Assembly (NCBI GenBank): GCA_035437945.1
Contig: DAOMZG010000076.1
Coordinates: 1 to 24,668, forward strand
Origin: UBA9464 sp003445095
GTDB taxonomy: Bacteria; Verrucomicrobiota; Verrucomicrobiia; Limisphaerales; UBA9464
Direction of reading: 5' to 3'
Length of the DNA stretch: 24,668 bases
Position numbers and translations under genes: made by a program. Positions 8,611 to 15,347 of the stretch are shown here, in pieces; positions within the stretch are counted from its first letter, which is position 1; each line of letters starts with the position of its first letter. The notes beneath the pieces are model-generated. The model ran no database searches and was not told the DNA's origin. It was given only the letters and a program-made list of their open reading frames with translations.

Positions 8611-10275
8611 ATGCTCACCACGCTGCGGATTAAGAATCTGGCCCTCGTGGCGGACCTCACTCTCGAACTGGCCCCGGGTCTCAACGTCATCACCGGCGAA
8701 ACCGGCGCCGGAAAGTCGGTTATTCTCGGCGCGCTCAATCTCGTGCTGGGTCAGCGTGCCGATCGTACGTTGATCCGAACCGGAGCGGACGCCTGCACCG
8801 TGGAGGCATCGTTTGATACTTCGCGGTTGCAGATGTCCGTCGCCCCATTCCTGGCGGAGCACGGGCTGGAGGCTAGCGACGATGGCCAGCTCGTCATCAA
8901 GCGGACCTTCACCGCCGCGGGAACCAACCGACAATTCATCAACGGTTCGGCCACTCAACTGGGAACCCTCGCCGCATTAGGTGATGGACTCGTCGATTTG
9001 CACGGGCCTCACGAACATCAGTCCCTGCTGCAGTCCGCGCGGCAACTCGCGATCTTGGACGCCTTTGGAGGGCTGGCCGAGTGCCGCGCCTCAGTCACCG
9101 GTCCGCTGGCTCGGCGACGCGACATGGAGCGCGCCCGCGCCGAACTCACGATCGATGAGCGAAGCTTTGCCCAACAGCTCGATTTGTTGCGTTTTCAAGT
9201 GCGAGAGATTACCGAGGCTCGCCTACGAGAAGGCGAAGACGCGGAAATCGAAAAGGAACACCGTCGGGCCACCCATGCGGCTCGTCTGCAAGAACTGGCG
9301 CAGACGTCCCTCGGATTGCTCACGGACCGAGACGATGCCGTCCTTGCTCAGTTAGGCGCGGTGGGCCGACTCCTTCAAGACATGCAGCGATTGGATGCGG
9401 GCGCGGCGGCGTTCGTCGGCATCCAGGAGCAGGCGATGGCGACCTTGCGCGAGTTGCAGGCAGACCTCTCGCGTTACGCGGATCAGATGGAACTTGATCC
9501 CTCAACGGTGCAGCGCCTTGAAGAACGACTCAACCTGTTGCAATCGCTCAAACGCAAATATGGGCATTCATTGCCGGAAGTATTGGCTTTCGGCGCGGAG
9601 GCCCAATCTCGACTCGCGACGCTCGAAGGTCGTGACGCCGAATTGATCCGGCTCAATCAAGAGCTCGCCGAGTTGGACCGGACCGTCCGCTCGGCGGGTG
9701 AAGTGTTGTCAGCGGAACGGCGAAAGCTCATTCCGAAGCTTTCGAAAGCAGTGGCGCGTGAGCTGGCAGCGTTGGGGTTTCGCCAGAGCAGCTTCCTAGT
9801 AACGCTGATTCGAGAGGAGACGCCATCAGCCACCGGATTCGATACCTGCGAATTCCAGTTCGCGCCGAATCCGGGTGAACCCGCGCGACCGTTGCGAGCC
9901 ATCGCTTCCAGTGGGGAACTTGCGCGAGTCATGCTGGCATTGAAGACGGTGCTGGCGGCCGAAGACGAAGTGCCGGTGCTCGTGTTCGACGAAGTGGATG
10001 CGAATGTCGGAGGCGAAACGGCGACGGCGGTGGGCGCCAAGCTGCGCCAAATCGCCCGACAACATCAGGTCGTCTGCATCACGCACTTGGCGCCGGTGGC
10101 GGCGGCGGGTGACGCGCATTTTGTGGTGACCAAGGAGGTGGTGGGCGGTCGGACTGAGTCGCACGTGGAACGCCTCGATCGCGGTGAACGCATTGAGGAA
10201 CTTGCCCGCATGTTGGGTGGCGTCAGTGCCGTCTCCCGCCAGCACGCCGAGGAACTGCTGGGCACTAAAGCGTAA
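8611..10275 (+). CDS. recN: DNA repair protein RecN
   Basis: The 554-residue product is a full-length RecN, the SMC-like ATPase that acts early in recombinational repair of double-strand breaks. The N terminus 'MLTTLRIKNLALV' is the standard RecN opening. The Walker A motif GETGAGKS is at 29-36, a long helical coiled-coil region covers about 150-370, the ABC signature SSGELARVMLALK begins at 433, Walker B 'VLVFDEVD' has Asp460-Glu461, and the switch His is His492 in 'ITHLAPVAA'. I chose ATG 8611 because the upstream in-frame TTG at 8572 would add 13 residues not expected in the family. It faces the enolase-like gene convergently across 111 bp. Confidence 0.96.
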   Translation: MLTTLRIKNLALVADLTLELAPGLNVITGETGAGKSVILGALNLVLGQRADRTLIRTGADACTVEASFDTSRLQMSVAPFLAEHGLEASDDGQLVIKRTFTAAGTNRQFINGSATQLGTLAALGDGLVDLHGPHEHQSLLQSARQLAILDAFGGLAECRASVTGPLARRRDMERARAELTIDERSFAQQLDLLRFQVREITEARLREGEDAEIEKEHRRATHAARLQELAQTSLGLLTDRDDAVLAQLGAVGRLLQDMQRLDAGAAAFVGIQEQAMATLRELQADLSRYADQMELDPSTVQRLEERLNLLQSLKRKYGHSLPEVLAFGAEAQSRLATLEGRDAELIRLNQELAELDRTVRSAGEVLSAERRKLIPKLSKAVARELAALGFRQSSFLVTLIREETPSATGFDTCEFQFAPNPGEPARPLRAIASSGELARVMLALKTVLAAEDEVPVLVFDEVDANVGGETATAVGAKLRQIARQHQVVCITHLAPVAAAGDAHFVVTKEVVGGRTESHVERLDRGERIEELARMLGGVSAVSRQHAEELLGTKA

Positions 10276-10370
10276 TTCACCATACCCCCGTTGCCTTCGT
10301 TCAACGTCTTGCGCTTCGGGGTGCGATGCCTCTTATGGCTCGACCTGGCGCGCCCGCAGAAACTCCGAAG

Positions 10371-10410
10371 CCTACTGCCTTCTGCTCTACGAGCCAAAGC
10401 TTGCAGTAGG
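10371..10410. terminator. Inverted repeat spanning the end of the enolase-like gene
   Basis: CCTACTGC at 10371-10378 and GCAGTAGG at 10403-10410 are perfect 8-bp complements 24 bases apart. They bracket the minus-strand stop codon at 10387-10389 in the convergent recN/enolase gap. There is no T tract, so a role as a bidirectional terminator is only a possibility. Confidence 0.3.
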
Positions 10411-11832
10411 GTCGGGCAATGTTCGAACGATCTCCCCCTCTCGATAACCGAAGCCAGGACCGTGGATGCTCTGCAACTCGACGCAACCCGAGACCCGCCG
10501 GTAGAGCCCAGGATGAACTTTCGCCTCGGGTGCGCTGGCGTCGGGATAGAACTGCATGGCGTTCGTCTCGACCCCCATGATTGTGGGCACGTGCGCCGCG
10601 AGCAGGCAGTGCGGTATTTGGGCGAGCATAGGATTGGTCAGGTCTTGGACCATTAGCGCCAGGCCGTGCGCTTGCGCCCAGCACGCCGAGAGCAAGGCGC
10701 CCGTCTGTGTTTTGCAGGTTTTGAGCGCGACTCCCGTCCAGCCGAGTTCGCGACCGCGACGAATCAGCTTCCAATCATGGGCGCTTTCATCGAGGAAGAG
10801 TGGTTTCCGCGCGCTGACCGTGTGGACGTCGATGGGGAATTCCTCGAGCTCATAGGGGAACGGTTGCTCGACGTAGAGCAACATGTCGCACAGCCGCGGA
10901 TGCTCGACCCGCAATCGGTCCAGAATTTCGCAGACGTAGGCCGGTTCGTGAACTGTGCAGTTGAAGTCGGCCGTGAGCCATTCGACTTCATGAGCCGAAG
11001 CCAGTCGGCCAACCTTGATGAGACGTTGGTAATCCCAATCGGCGTCATTTCCTCGCAACTTCACTTTGAGGCATTTCAAACCGTCGCGCTGGATCCAATC
11101 GGCGAGCAGCACTGGATAGCCATCCTTGGGTTCGTCCCCACGCAGGTCGGATTCTTCAAGCGGATCGAGTCCGCCGACCAAATGCCAAGCCCGAAGTCGG
11201 TCGAGCCGTTGGGGCCGGAGGAAGTCACGTGGAAAGCGGCCCGCGAACGAAACGGCAACGTCTTCGGCGGGGCTGAGGAACGCACTCAAGTCGCGACTGA
11301 GGAAGTCGGGACCGTACGTCGAGTAGCTGGGAACTCCGTGCAGATTTCCAAAGGCATCGTGGAGAGCGAGGTCGAAGGCAGAGCAGCACACCAAGGCAGC
11401 GAGCCACGGGAGCCGAGTTGAGAGTTGAGAGTTGTTGAGTCGACTGGCGTTGAAGTCTTCCACCAAGCGCGGAAGTAGGAGTTCCGTGAAGTCATAGCCC
11501 AACTCCAGAGGGTGTCCCCAATCGCCGAAGTTCGCCCACGCCTGAGTAAGGAGCTCGCAGAAGAGTTTCAGGGCGCTGTGGCGTGGCGCATACGGCGCAG
11601 AACTGGGCCAAACCCACTGAACGCTCAGCGGAGTTTCGCCCCAGCCGTACGCCGCACGCCCGTCGCGACTAACCACGCGCAAGCGGACGCGAGCGCAGGT
11701 GACGGAGGTCAGTGCCTCGGTGCCAAACTTCAGCGGCACGCGGGTCTGTACCGGCAGGAACCATAAGGTCGCACTGGCAACATGAACGTCGGTGCTGCGA
11801 CCTTGTCCTGAAATAGTAAAGCGCGAGTCCAT
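10387..11832 (-). CDS. Enolase-superfamily protein (mandelate racemase / muconate lactonizing enzyme type)
   Basis: The 481-residue product carries the enolase-superfamily barrel residues in order: the KxK pair Lys256-x-Lys258, Asp289 in 'TADFN', Glu322 in 'YVEQPFPY', Asp348-Glu349 in 'FLDES', and Lys371 in 'VALKTCK'. The three acidic residues should bind Mg2+ and the lysines should act as base and acid in abstracting a proton alpha to a carboxylate. The N-terminal capping domain is longer than in MenC or dipeptide epimerases, and residues 390-440 ('VQDLTNP', 'GVETNAMQFYP') show a C-terminal extension. Members include o-succinylbenzoate synthase, dipeptide epimerases and sugar-acid dehydratases; the sequence alone does not decide the substrate. 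It starts at ATG 11832 with GGAGGG upstream, 44 bp after gyrA, and could be the last gene of that transcript. Confidence 0.8.
   Translation of the reverse strand: MDSRFTISGQGRSTDVHVASATLWFLPVQTRVPLKFGTEALTSVTCARVRLRVVSRDGRAAYGWGETPLSVQWVWPSSAPYAPRHSALKLFCELLTQAWANFGDWGHPLELGYDFTELLLPRLVEDFNASRLNNSQLSTRLPWLAALVCCSAFDLALHDAFGNLHGVPSYSTYGPDFLSRDLSAFLSPAEDVAVSFAGRFPRDFLRPQRLDRLRAWHLVGGLDPLEESDLRGDEPKDGYPVLLADWIQRDGLKCLKVKLRGNDADWDYQRLIKVGRLASAHEVEWLTADFNCTVHEPAYVCEILDRLRVEHPRLCDMLLYVEQPFPYELEEFPIDVHTVSARKPLFLDESAHDWKLIRRGRELGWTGVALKTCKTQTGALLSACWAQAHGLALMVQDLTNPMLAQIPHCLLAAHVPTIMGVETNAMQFYPDASAPEAKVHPGLYRRVSGCVELQSIHGPGFGYREGEIVRTLPDPTASFGS
11415..11435. repeat. Three tandem heptamers inside the enolase-like gene
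   Basis: GAGTTGA, GAGTTGA, GAGTTGT occur head to tail on the + strand, within codons for about residues 133-140 of the enolase-like protein. Gain or loss of one unit would shift the reading frame. Three copies is a short tract, so instability is uncertain. Confidence 0.6.
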
Positions 11833-11876
11833 TTAGGAGCGCCCTCCAGCGCCGTGGATCGCTCACCCAGCTCACC

Positions 11877-14516
11877 TTATGCAGGCGGTGGCGCGGGTTC
11901 GGTCGACTCCGACGTTTCGTCGTCGTCCTTTTCGGAAATGACCGGTGCGATCGCCTGGAGACGGTCGTTCGCTTCCAGGTTGATGAGCTTAACTCCTTGG
12001 GTGTTGCGGCCGGCCTCGCGAATTCCTTGGACCGGAATTCGTACCATCTGACCACCGCCAGTAATGAGCATGAGTTCGTCGGCATCGTTCACGGTCAGCG
12101 CGCCGACGATGTTCCCTGTCTTCTCACCGGTTTTCATCGTGATGACTCCTTTACCGCCCCGCGATTGGAGCCGGTATTCCTCGAAGTCGGTGCGCTTGCC
12201 GATGCCGTTTTCGCCCGCGACGAGCAAGGTGGCTCCCGGCACCACGAGCGCGCAGGCCACGACAGCATCGGTTTTCTCCAATTCGATTCCCCGGACGCCG
12301 GTGGCCGCGCGGCCCATGGAGCGGACTTGATCTTCCTGGAAGCGAATGCTCATGCCTTCCTTGGTAATGAGCACTACCTCGTTCTGGCCGGTCGTGAGTT
12401 TCACGTCCACCAGATCGTCGCCTTGATCGAGCGTGATCGCGATGATTCCTCCCTTTCGGACATTTTGGAAATCGCTGAGAGCCGTTCGTTTGATCGTACC
12501 CAGGCGAGTAACAAAGAACAATTCATGGGTCTGGGTCCATGTTAGATCTTCTTTGTTCGGGCCATACTTGGCTTCGACGCGAACGAGCGTCTGGATTTTC
12601 TCCTCGTTACGGAGTTCGAGCAGATTAGCAATGGACCGCCCCTTCGAAGCGCGCCCCATATCCGGAATCTCGTGAACCCGCTCGACGTACACACGGCCGA
12701 GATTCGTAAAGAACATCAAGTAGTCGTGCGTGGAGCAGGTAAAGAGACGTTCGATGAAGTCAGCGTCCTCCGGTTTTTCGGATTCGCGGGTGGCCATGCC
12801 AATGACGCCTTTGCCGCCCCGCCGCTGGGCGCGGTAGCTCGACACATTGGTGCGCTTAATGAGGCCATTGTGCGTGAGCGTGACAATCACTCCCTCGTTC
12901 GCGATCAGGTCCTCGATTGCCATCTCGCCTTCGTCGGGGACGATTTCCGTCCGCCGCGGGTTACCGTGCTTGTCCTTAATCTCGGTGAGTTCCTTCTTGA
13001 TGATCGCGAGGACGCGCGACTCTTTGGCCAGAATATCGAGCAGGTCGCGGATGCGCTCCATCAGCTCACGGTATTCGCCTTCGATCTTGTCAATCTCGAG
13101 CCCGGTTAGCCGATAAAGCTGTAGGTCCAGGATGGAATTAACCTGGCGTTCGGTAAGCGCGTAGCGGCCCCTGGTCAGGCGATCCTCACTCCGCACGATA
13201 ATGTTCCAACGTTCAACCTGGGCGCGGGTCCATTCGAAGGCGAGCAACTTGACCTTGGCCTCGTCGCGATTGCGAGAGCTGCGGATGATACGGATAAACT
13301 CGTCAACGTTGCGGAGCGCGACCAGGTATCCTTCGAGGATTTCGGCACGTTCCTCAGCCTGCCGGAGATCGAATCGGGTCCGCCGTAAGATGACCTCTCG
13401 GCGGTGCTCGATGTAGGCCGAGATGAGTTCACGAAGCGCGAGTGTCTTGGGCTTTCCGTGGTCAATCGCCAGCGCATTGACGCTGAAGGAGACTTCGAGC
13501 TGAGTGTGTTTGTAGAGGTTGTTGATGACGACCTTCGGGATGGCGTCGCGCTTGAGTTCCACCACCAGTCGACTGTTCTCGTCCGACTCATTTCGAACGC
13601 CGCTGATATCGGTGACGACTTTATTGTTCACCAGATCAGCAATCTGCTGTTCCAGCGCGGCCCGATTGACGTTGAAAGGAATCTCCGTGATGACGAGCTG
13701 CTCGCGATTGCCTTTGAGCTGCTCAATGCCGACTTTACCTCGGAGCTTCACGCTGCCGCGGCCGGTTTCGAAGTAGTTCTTGATTCCTTCAATACCGCAA
13801 AGGATGCCGCCCGTGGGAAAATCCGGCCCCTTCATAAACTTCATCAACTGCGCCGTGGTGATGTTTGGGTTGTCGATCTGAGCGCAGACCGCGTCCACAA
13901 CTTCGGCGAGGTTGTGAGGCGCCATGTTAGTTGCCATGCCGACCGCGATGCCGGTGCCTCCGTTGACAATGAGATTGGGAAAGGCGGCCGGGAAGACCGT
14001 GGGTTCGGTGAGGCGCTCATCGTAATTCGGAACGAAGTCCACCGTGTCCCTATCCATGTCGGTCATCAGTGCCGCGCCGAGGTGCGTGAGCCGCGCCTCG
14101 GTGTACCGCATCGCCGCGGGAGGATCGTCCTCAATGGAGCCGAAGTTGCCTTTACCATCCACGAGGCGTTCCCGCATGGCCCAGGGTTGGGCCATGTGGA
14201 CCAGTGTCGGGTAGATGACGGCTTCGCCGTGTGGGTGGTAATTGCCGGAGGTATCGCCGCAAATCTTGGCGCACTTCATGTGCTTGCGGCCGGGGATCAG
14301 CGAGAGCTGCTCCATCGCGAAGAGGATGCGGCGCTGCGAGGGCTTGAGGCCGTCACGTACGTCGGGTAACGCGCGAGAGATGATCACCGACATGGAGTAG
14401 TCGAGGAAGGAGGCCTTGATCTCTTCCGCGACGTTAATCTTGGTGATCTTTTCGCCGATGGCGTAGGCGCCGCCGGACGGAGCCGGGGAGGACGGGGGAT
14501 GGGAATCTTCGGGCAT
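11877..14516 (-). CDS. gyrA: DNA gyrase subunit A
   Basis: The 879-residue product is full-length GyrA, the breakage-reunion subunit that with GyrB introduces negative supercoils. The catalytic Tyr138 lies in MRYTEARL, numbered 16 above E. coli Tyr122. The first GyrA box, QRRGGKG, is at 564-570 and begins the beta-pinwheel DNA-wrapping domain, which supports gyrase rather than topoisomerase IV; the protein ends in an acidic proline-containing tail. In the quinolone-resistance region HPHGEAVIYPT (94-104), the positions equal to E. coli Ser83 and Asp87 are Ala99 and Pro103. The ATG at 14516 is only 3 nt after the toxin stop codon, and no GGAGG-like site is visible in front of it, so translation may depend on ribosomes finishing the toxin gene. 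Confidence 0.97.
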   Translation of the reverse strand: MPEDSHPPSSPAPSGGAYAIGEKITKINVAEEIKASFLDYSMSVIISRALPDVRDGLKPSQRRILFAMEQLSLIPGRKHMKCAKICGDTSGNYHPHGEAVIYPTLVHMAQPWAMRERLVDGKGNFGSIEDDPPAAMRYTEARLTHLGAALMTDMDRDTVDFVPNYDERLTEPTVFPAAFPNLIVNGGTGIAVGMATNMAPHNLAEVVDAVCAQIDNPNITTAQLMKFMKGPDFPTGGILCGIEGIKNYFETGRGSVKLRGKVGIEQLKGNREQLVITEIPFNVNRAALEQQIADLVNNKVVTDISGVRNESDENSRLVVELKRDAIPKVVINNLYKHTQLEVSFSVNALAIDHGKPKTLALRELISAYIEHRREVILRRTRFDLRQAEERAEILEGYLVALRNVDEFIRIIRSSRNRDEAKVKLLAFEWTRAQVERWNIIVRSEDRLTRGRYALTERQVNSILDLQLYRLTGLEIDKIEGEYRELMERIRDLLDILAKESRVLAIIKKELTEIKDKHGNPRRTEIVPDEGEMAIEDLIANEGVIVTLTHNGLIKRTNVSSYRAQRRGGKGVIGMATRESEKPEDADFIERLFTCSTHDYLMFFTNLGRVYVERVHEIPDMGRASKGRSIANLLELRNEEKIQTLVRVEAKYGPNKEDLTWTQTHELFFVTRLGTIKRTALSDFQNVRKGGIIAITLDQGDDLVDVKLTTGQNEVVLITKEGMSIRFQEDQVRSMGRAATGVRGIELEKTDAVVACALVVPGATLLVAGENGIGKRTDFEEYRLQSRGGKGVITMKTGEKTGNIVGALTVNDADELMLITGGGQMVRIPVQGIREAGRNTQGVKLINLEANDRLQAIAPVISEKDDDETSESTEPAPPPA

Positions 14517-14519
14517 GGA

Positions 14520-14963
14520 CTAAAAAAGGTCGTTCGGCAAACGGTCGGGGAACAGCGGGATGCTCAAATCGTGGGCGCCGGCACGAAGGCGCCGGTCGGT
14601 CGCGGCTAGCGGGAATTCATGGGCGAGGTCACAGGTAGCGACGTGGATCGCGTCCAGAGTGCGCAGCAGAATTCTAGGATGGCAGCGGGCGATCGTATGG
14701 GTCGTTCGGTCGAGCACCCGGGAATCGAGGGATTCCAAGATGATGGCCCCGTCTTCCAACCATGATTGGAATCGGTCCCAAGCACGCTGGCGGTCCGCGG
14801 GTTGAAGCTGGCCCGCCCGCTCTTTGCTGGCCAAGGCAGCAAAGACTTCGGCGCGGGCCAACTCCGATGAATGCAGCGGATGCCCTCGAAGCTCGCTTTC
14901 GAAAAAGGCAGAGTCCGCCTCAACTGTGACTAGTTTCACGAAGATCGCCGAGTCGCAGTACAT
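14520..14963 (-). CDS. PIN-domain toxin, VapC-like ribonuclease
   Basis: The 147-residue product has the PIN-domain signature: Asp4 in MYCDSA, Glu34 in HSSELA, Asp104 in LDAIHVA, and Asp123 in 'ATDRRL'. These acidic residues bind Mg2+/Mn2+ in VapC toxins, which cut tRNA or rRNA until neutralised by an antitoxin. The antitoxin gene is immediately upstream: its stop codon at 14969-14971 lies 5 bases before ATG 14963. TTG 14975 and GTG 14966 are alternative in-frame starts that would overlap the antitoxin end. The gene ends in a run of six T before its TAG, 3 nt from gyrA. Target RNA cannot be told from sequence. Confidence 0.85.
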   Translation of the reverse strand: MYCDSAIFVKLVTVEADSAFFESELRGHPLHSSELARAEVFAALASKERAGQLQPADRQRAWDRFQSWLEDGAIILESLDSRVLDRTTHTIARCHPRILLRTLDAIHVATCDLAHEFPLAATDRRLRAGAHDLSIPLFPDRLPNDLF

Positions 14964-14968
14964 CACGC

Positions 14969-15307
14969 CTACCAACCTCGCGCATCGCGATCTTCGCTGA
15001 TGAGATCAGTGGAGTCTGGCCCGCCCGCCCATGGGGGCATCTTCGCGAGATGGGCGGCGCTACCTGAGAAAACCTTCCGAGGCTTTGCGGTCTCCACCGG
15101 CACAAGCCGCGCCTTCGGTCGCCCATCCGAGGTGATCAGCACCTCCCGCCCCGCCGCTACCTTTTCGAGCAGGGCGGAGAGTGTGGCCTTGGCAATGCGT
15201 ACCGACACGACCTCACCGAGCCCGGACCAGGTCACCGCTGCCGAATCCCGCAGGACAGCGGGCTCGGTCTCCGCGGAAAGGTACGTAACAGGGCGCTTCC
15301 GTTTCAT
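14969..15307 (-). CDS. Phd/YefM-type antitoxin
   Basis: The segment VSVRIAKATLSALLEKVAAG through 'LITSDGRPKARLVPVE' is a typical Phd/YefM DNA-binding fold, and the acidic tail 'DLISEDRDARGW' would be the toxin-wrapping part. It is the upstream partner of the PIN toxin, as usual for these operons. Two starts are possible. ATG 15307 gives 112 residues but places 33 unusual residues before the fold. GTG 15208, preceded by GAGG at short spacing, gives a 79-residue protein of normal family size. The coordinates given use the longer form; the shorter is at least as likely. The gene begins 40 bp after gyrB and is likely autorepressed through the palindrome at 15316-15335. Confidence 0.8.
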   Translation of the reverse strand: MKRKRPVTYLSAETEPAVLRDSAAVTWSGLGEVVSVRIAKATLSALLEKVAAGREVLITSDGRPKARLVPVETAKPRKVFSGSAAHLAKMPPWAGGPDSTDLISEDRDARGW

Positions 15308-15313
15308 GTCTTA

Positions 15314-15341
15314 AATGTAGTCACGCGTGACCACATCGCAA
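15314..15341 (-). promoter_or_regulatory. Likely toxin-antitoxin promoter with palindromic operator
   Basis: On the minus strand, TTGCGA (15336-15341) and TACATT (15314-15319) are separated by 16 bases, a plausible sigma-70 pair with four of six matches each. The 20-bp palindrome at 15316-15335 (TGTRGTCACG arms, one mismatched pair, centre GTCACGCGTGAC perfect) fills the spacer. Such an overlap is what autoregulation by a Phd-type antitoxin needs. Transcription would start near the ATG at 15307, giving a leaderless message or favouring the GTG at 15208. Confidence 0.55.
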
Positions 15342-15347
15342 GTCTTT

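Noticed and set aside
10666..11421. A 251-codon open frame on the + strand opposite the enolase-like gene
   Set aside because: Antisense to a gene with clear catalytic motifs, and without recognisable domains of its own.
13404..14369. A 321-codon open frame on the + strand opposite gyrA
   Set aside because: It lies entirely antisense to well-conserved gyrA codons and its translation has no family character; long shadow frames are common at this G+C.
14517..14534. T-rich run at the toxin end as a terminator before gyrA
   Set aside because: Six T are present on the minus strand but no stable GC stem precedes them, so termination here is unlikely.
15316..15335. Palindrome read as the gyrB transcription terminator
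   Set aside because: The arms meet with no loop, and the match to a promoter spacer is better explained by an operator, though some termination cannot be excluded.
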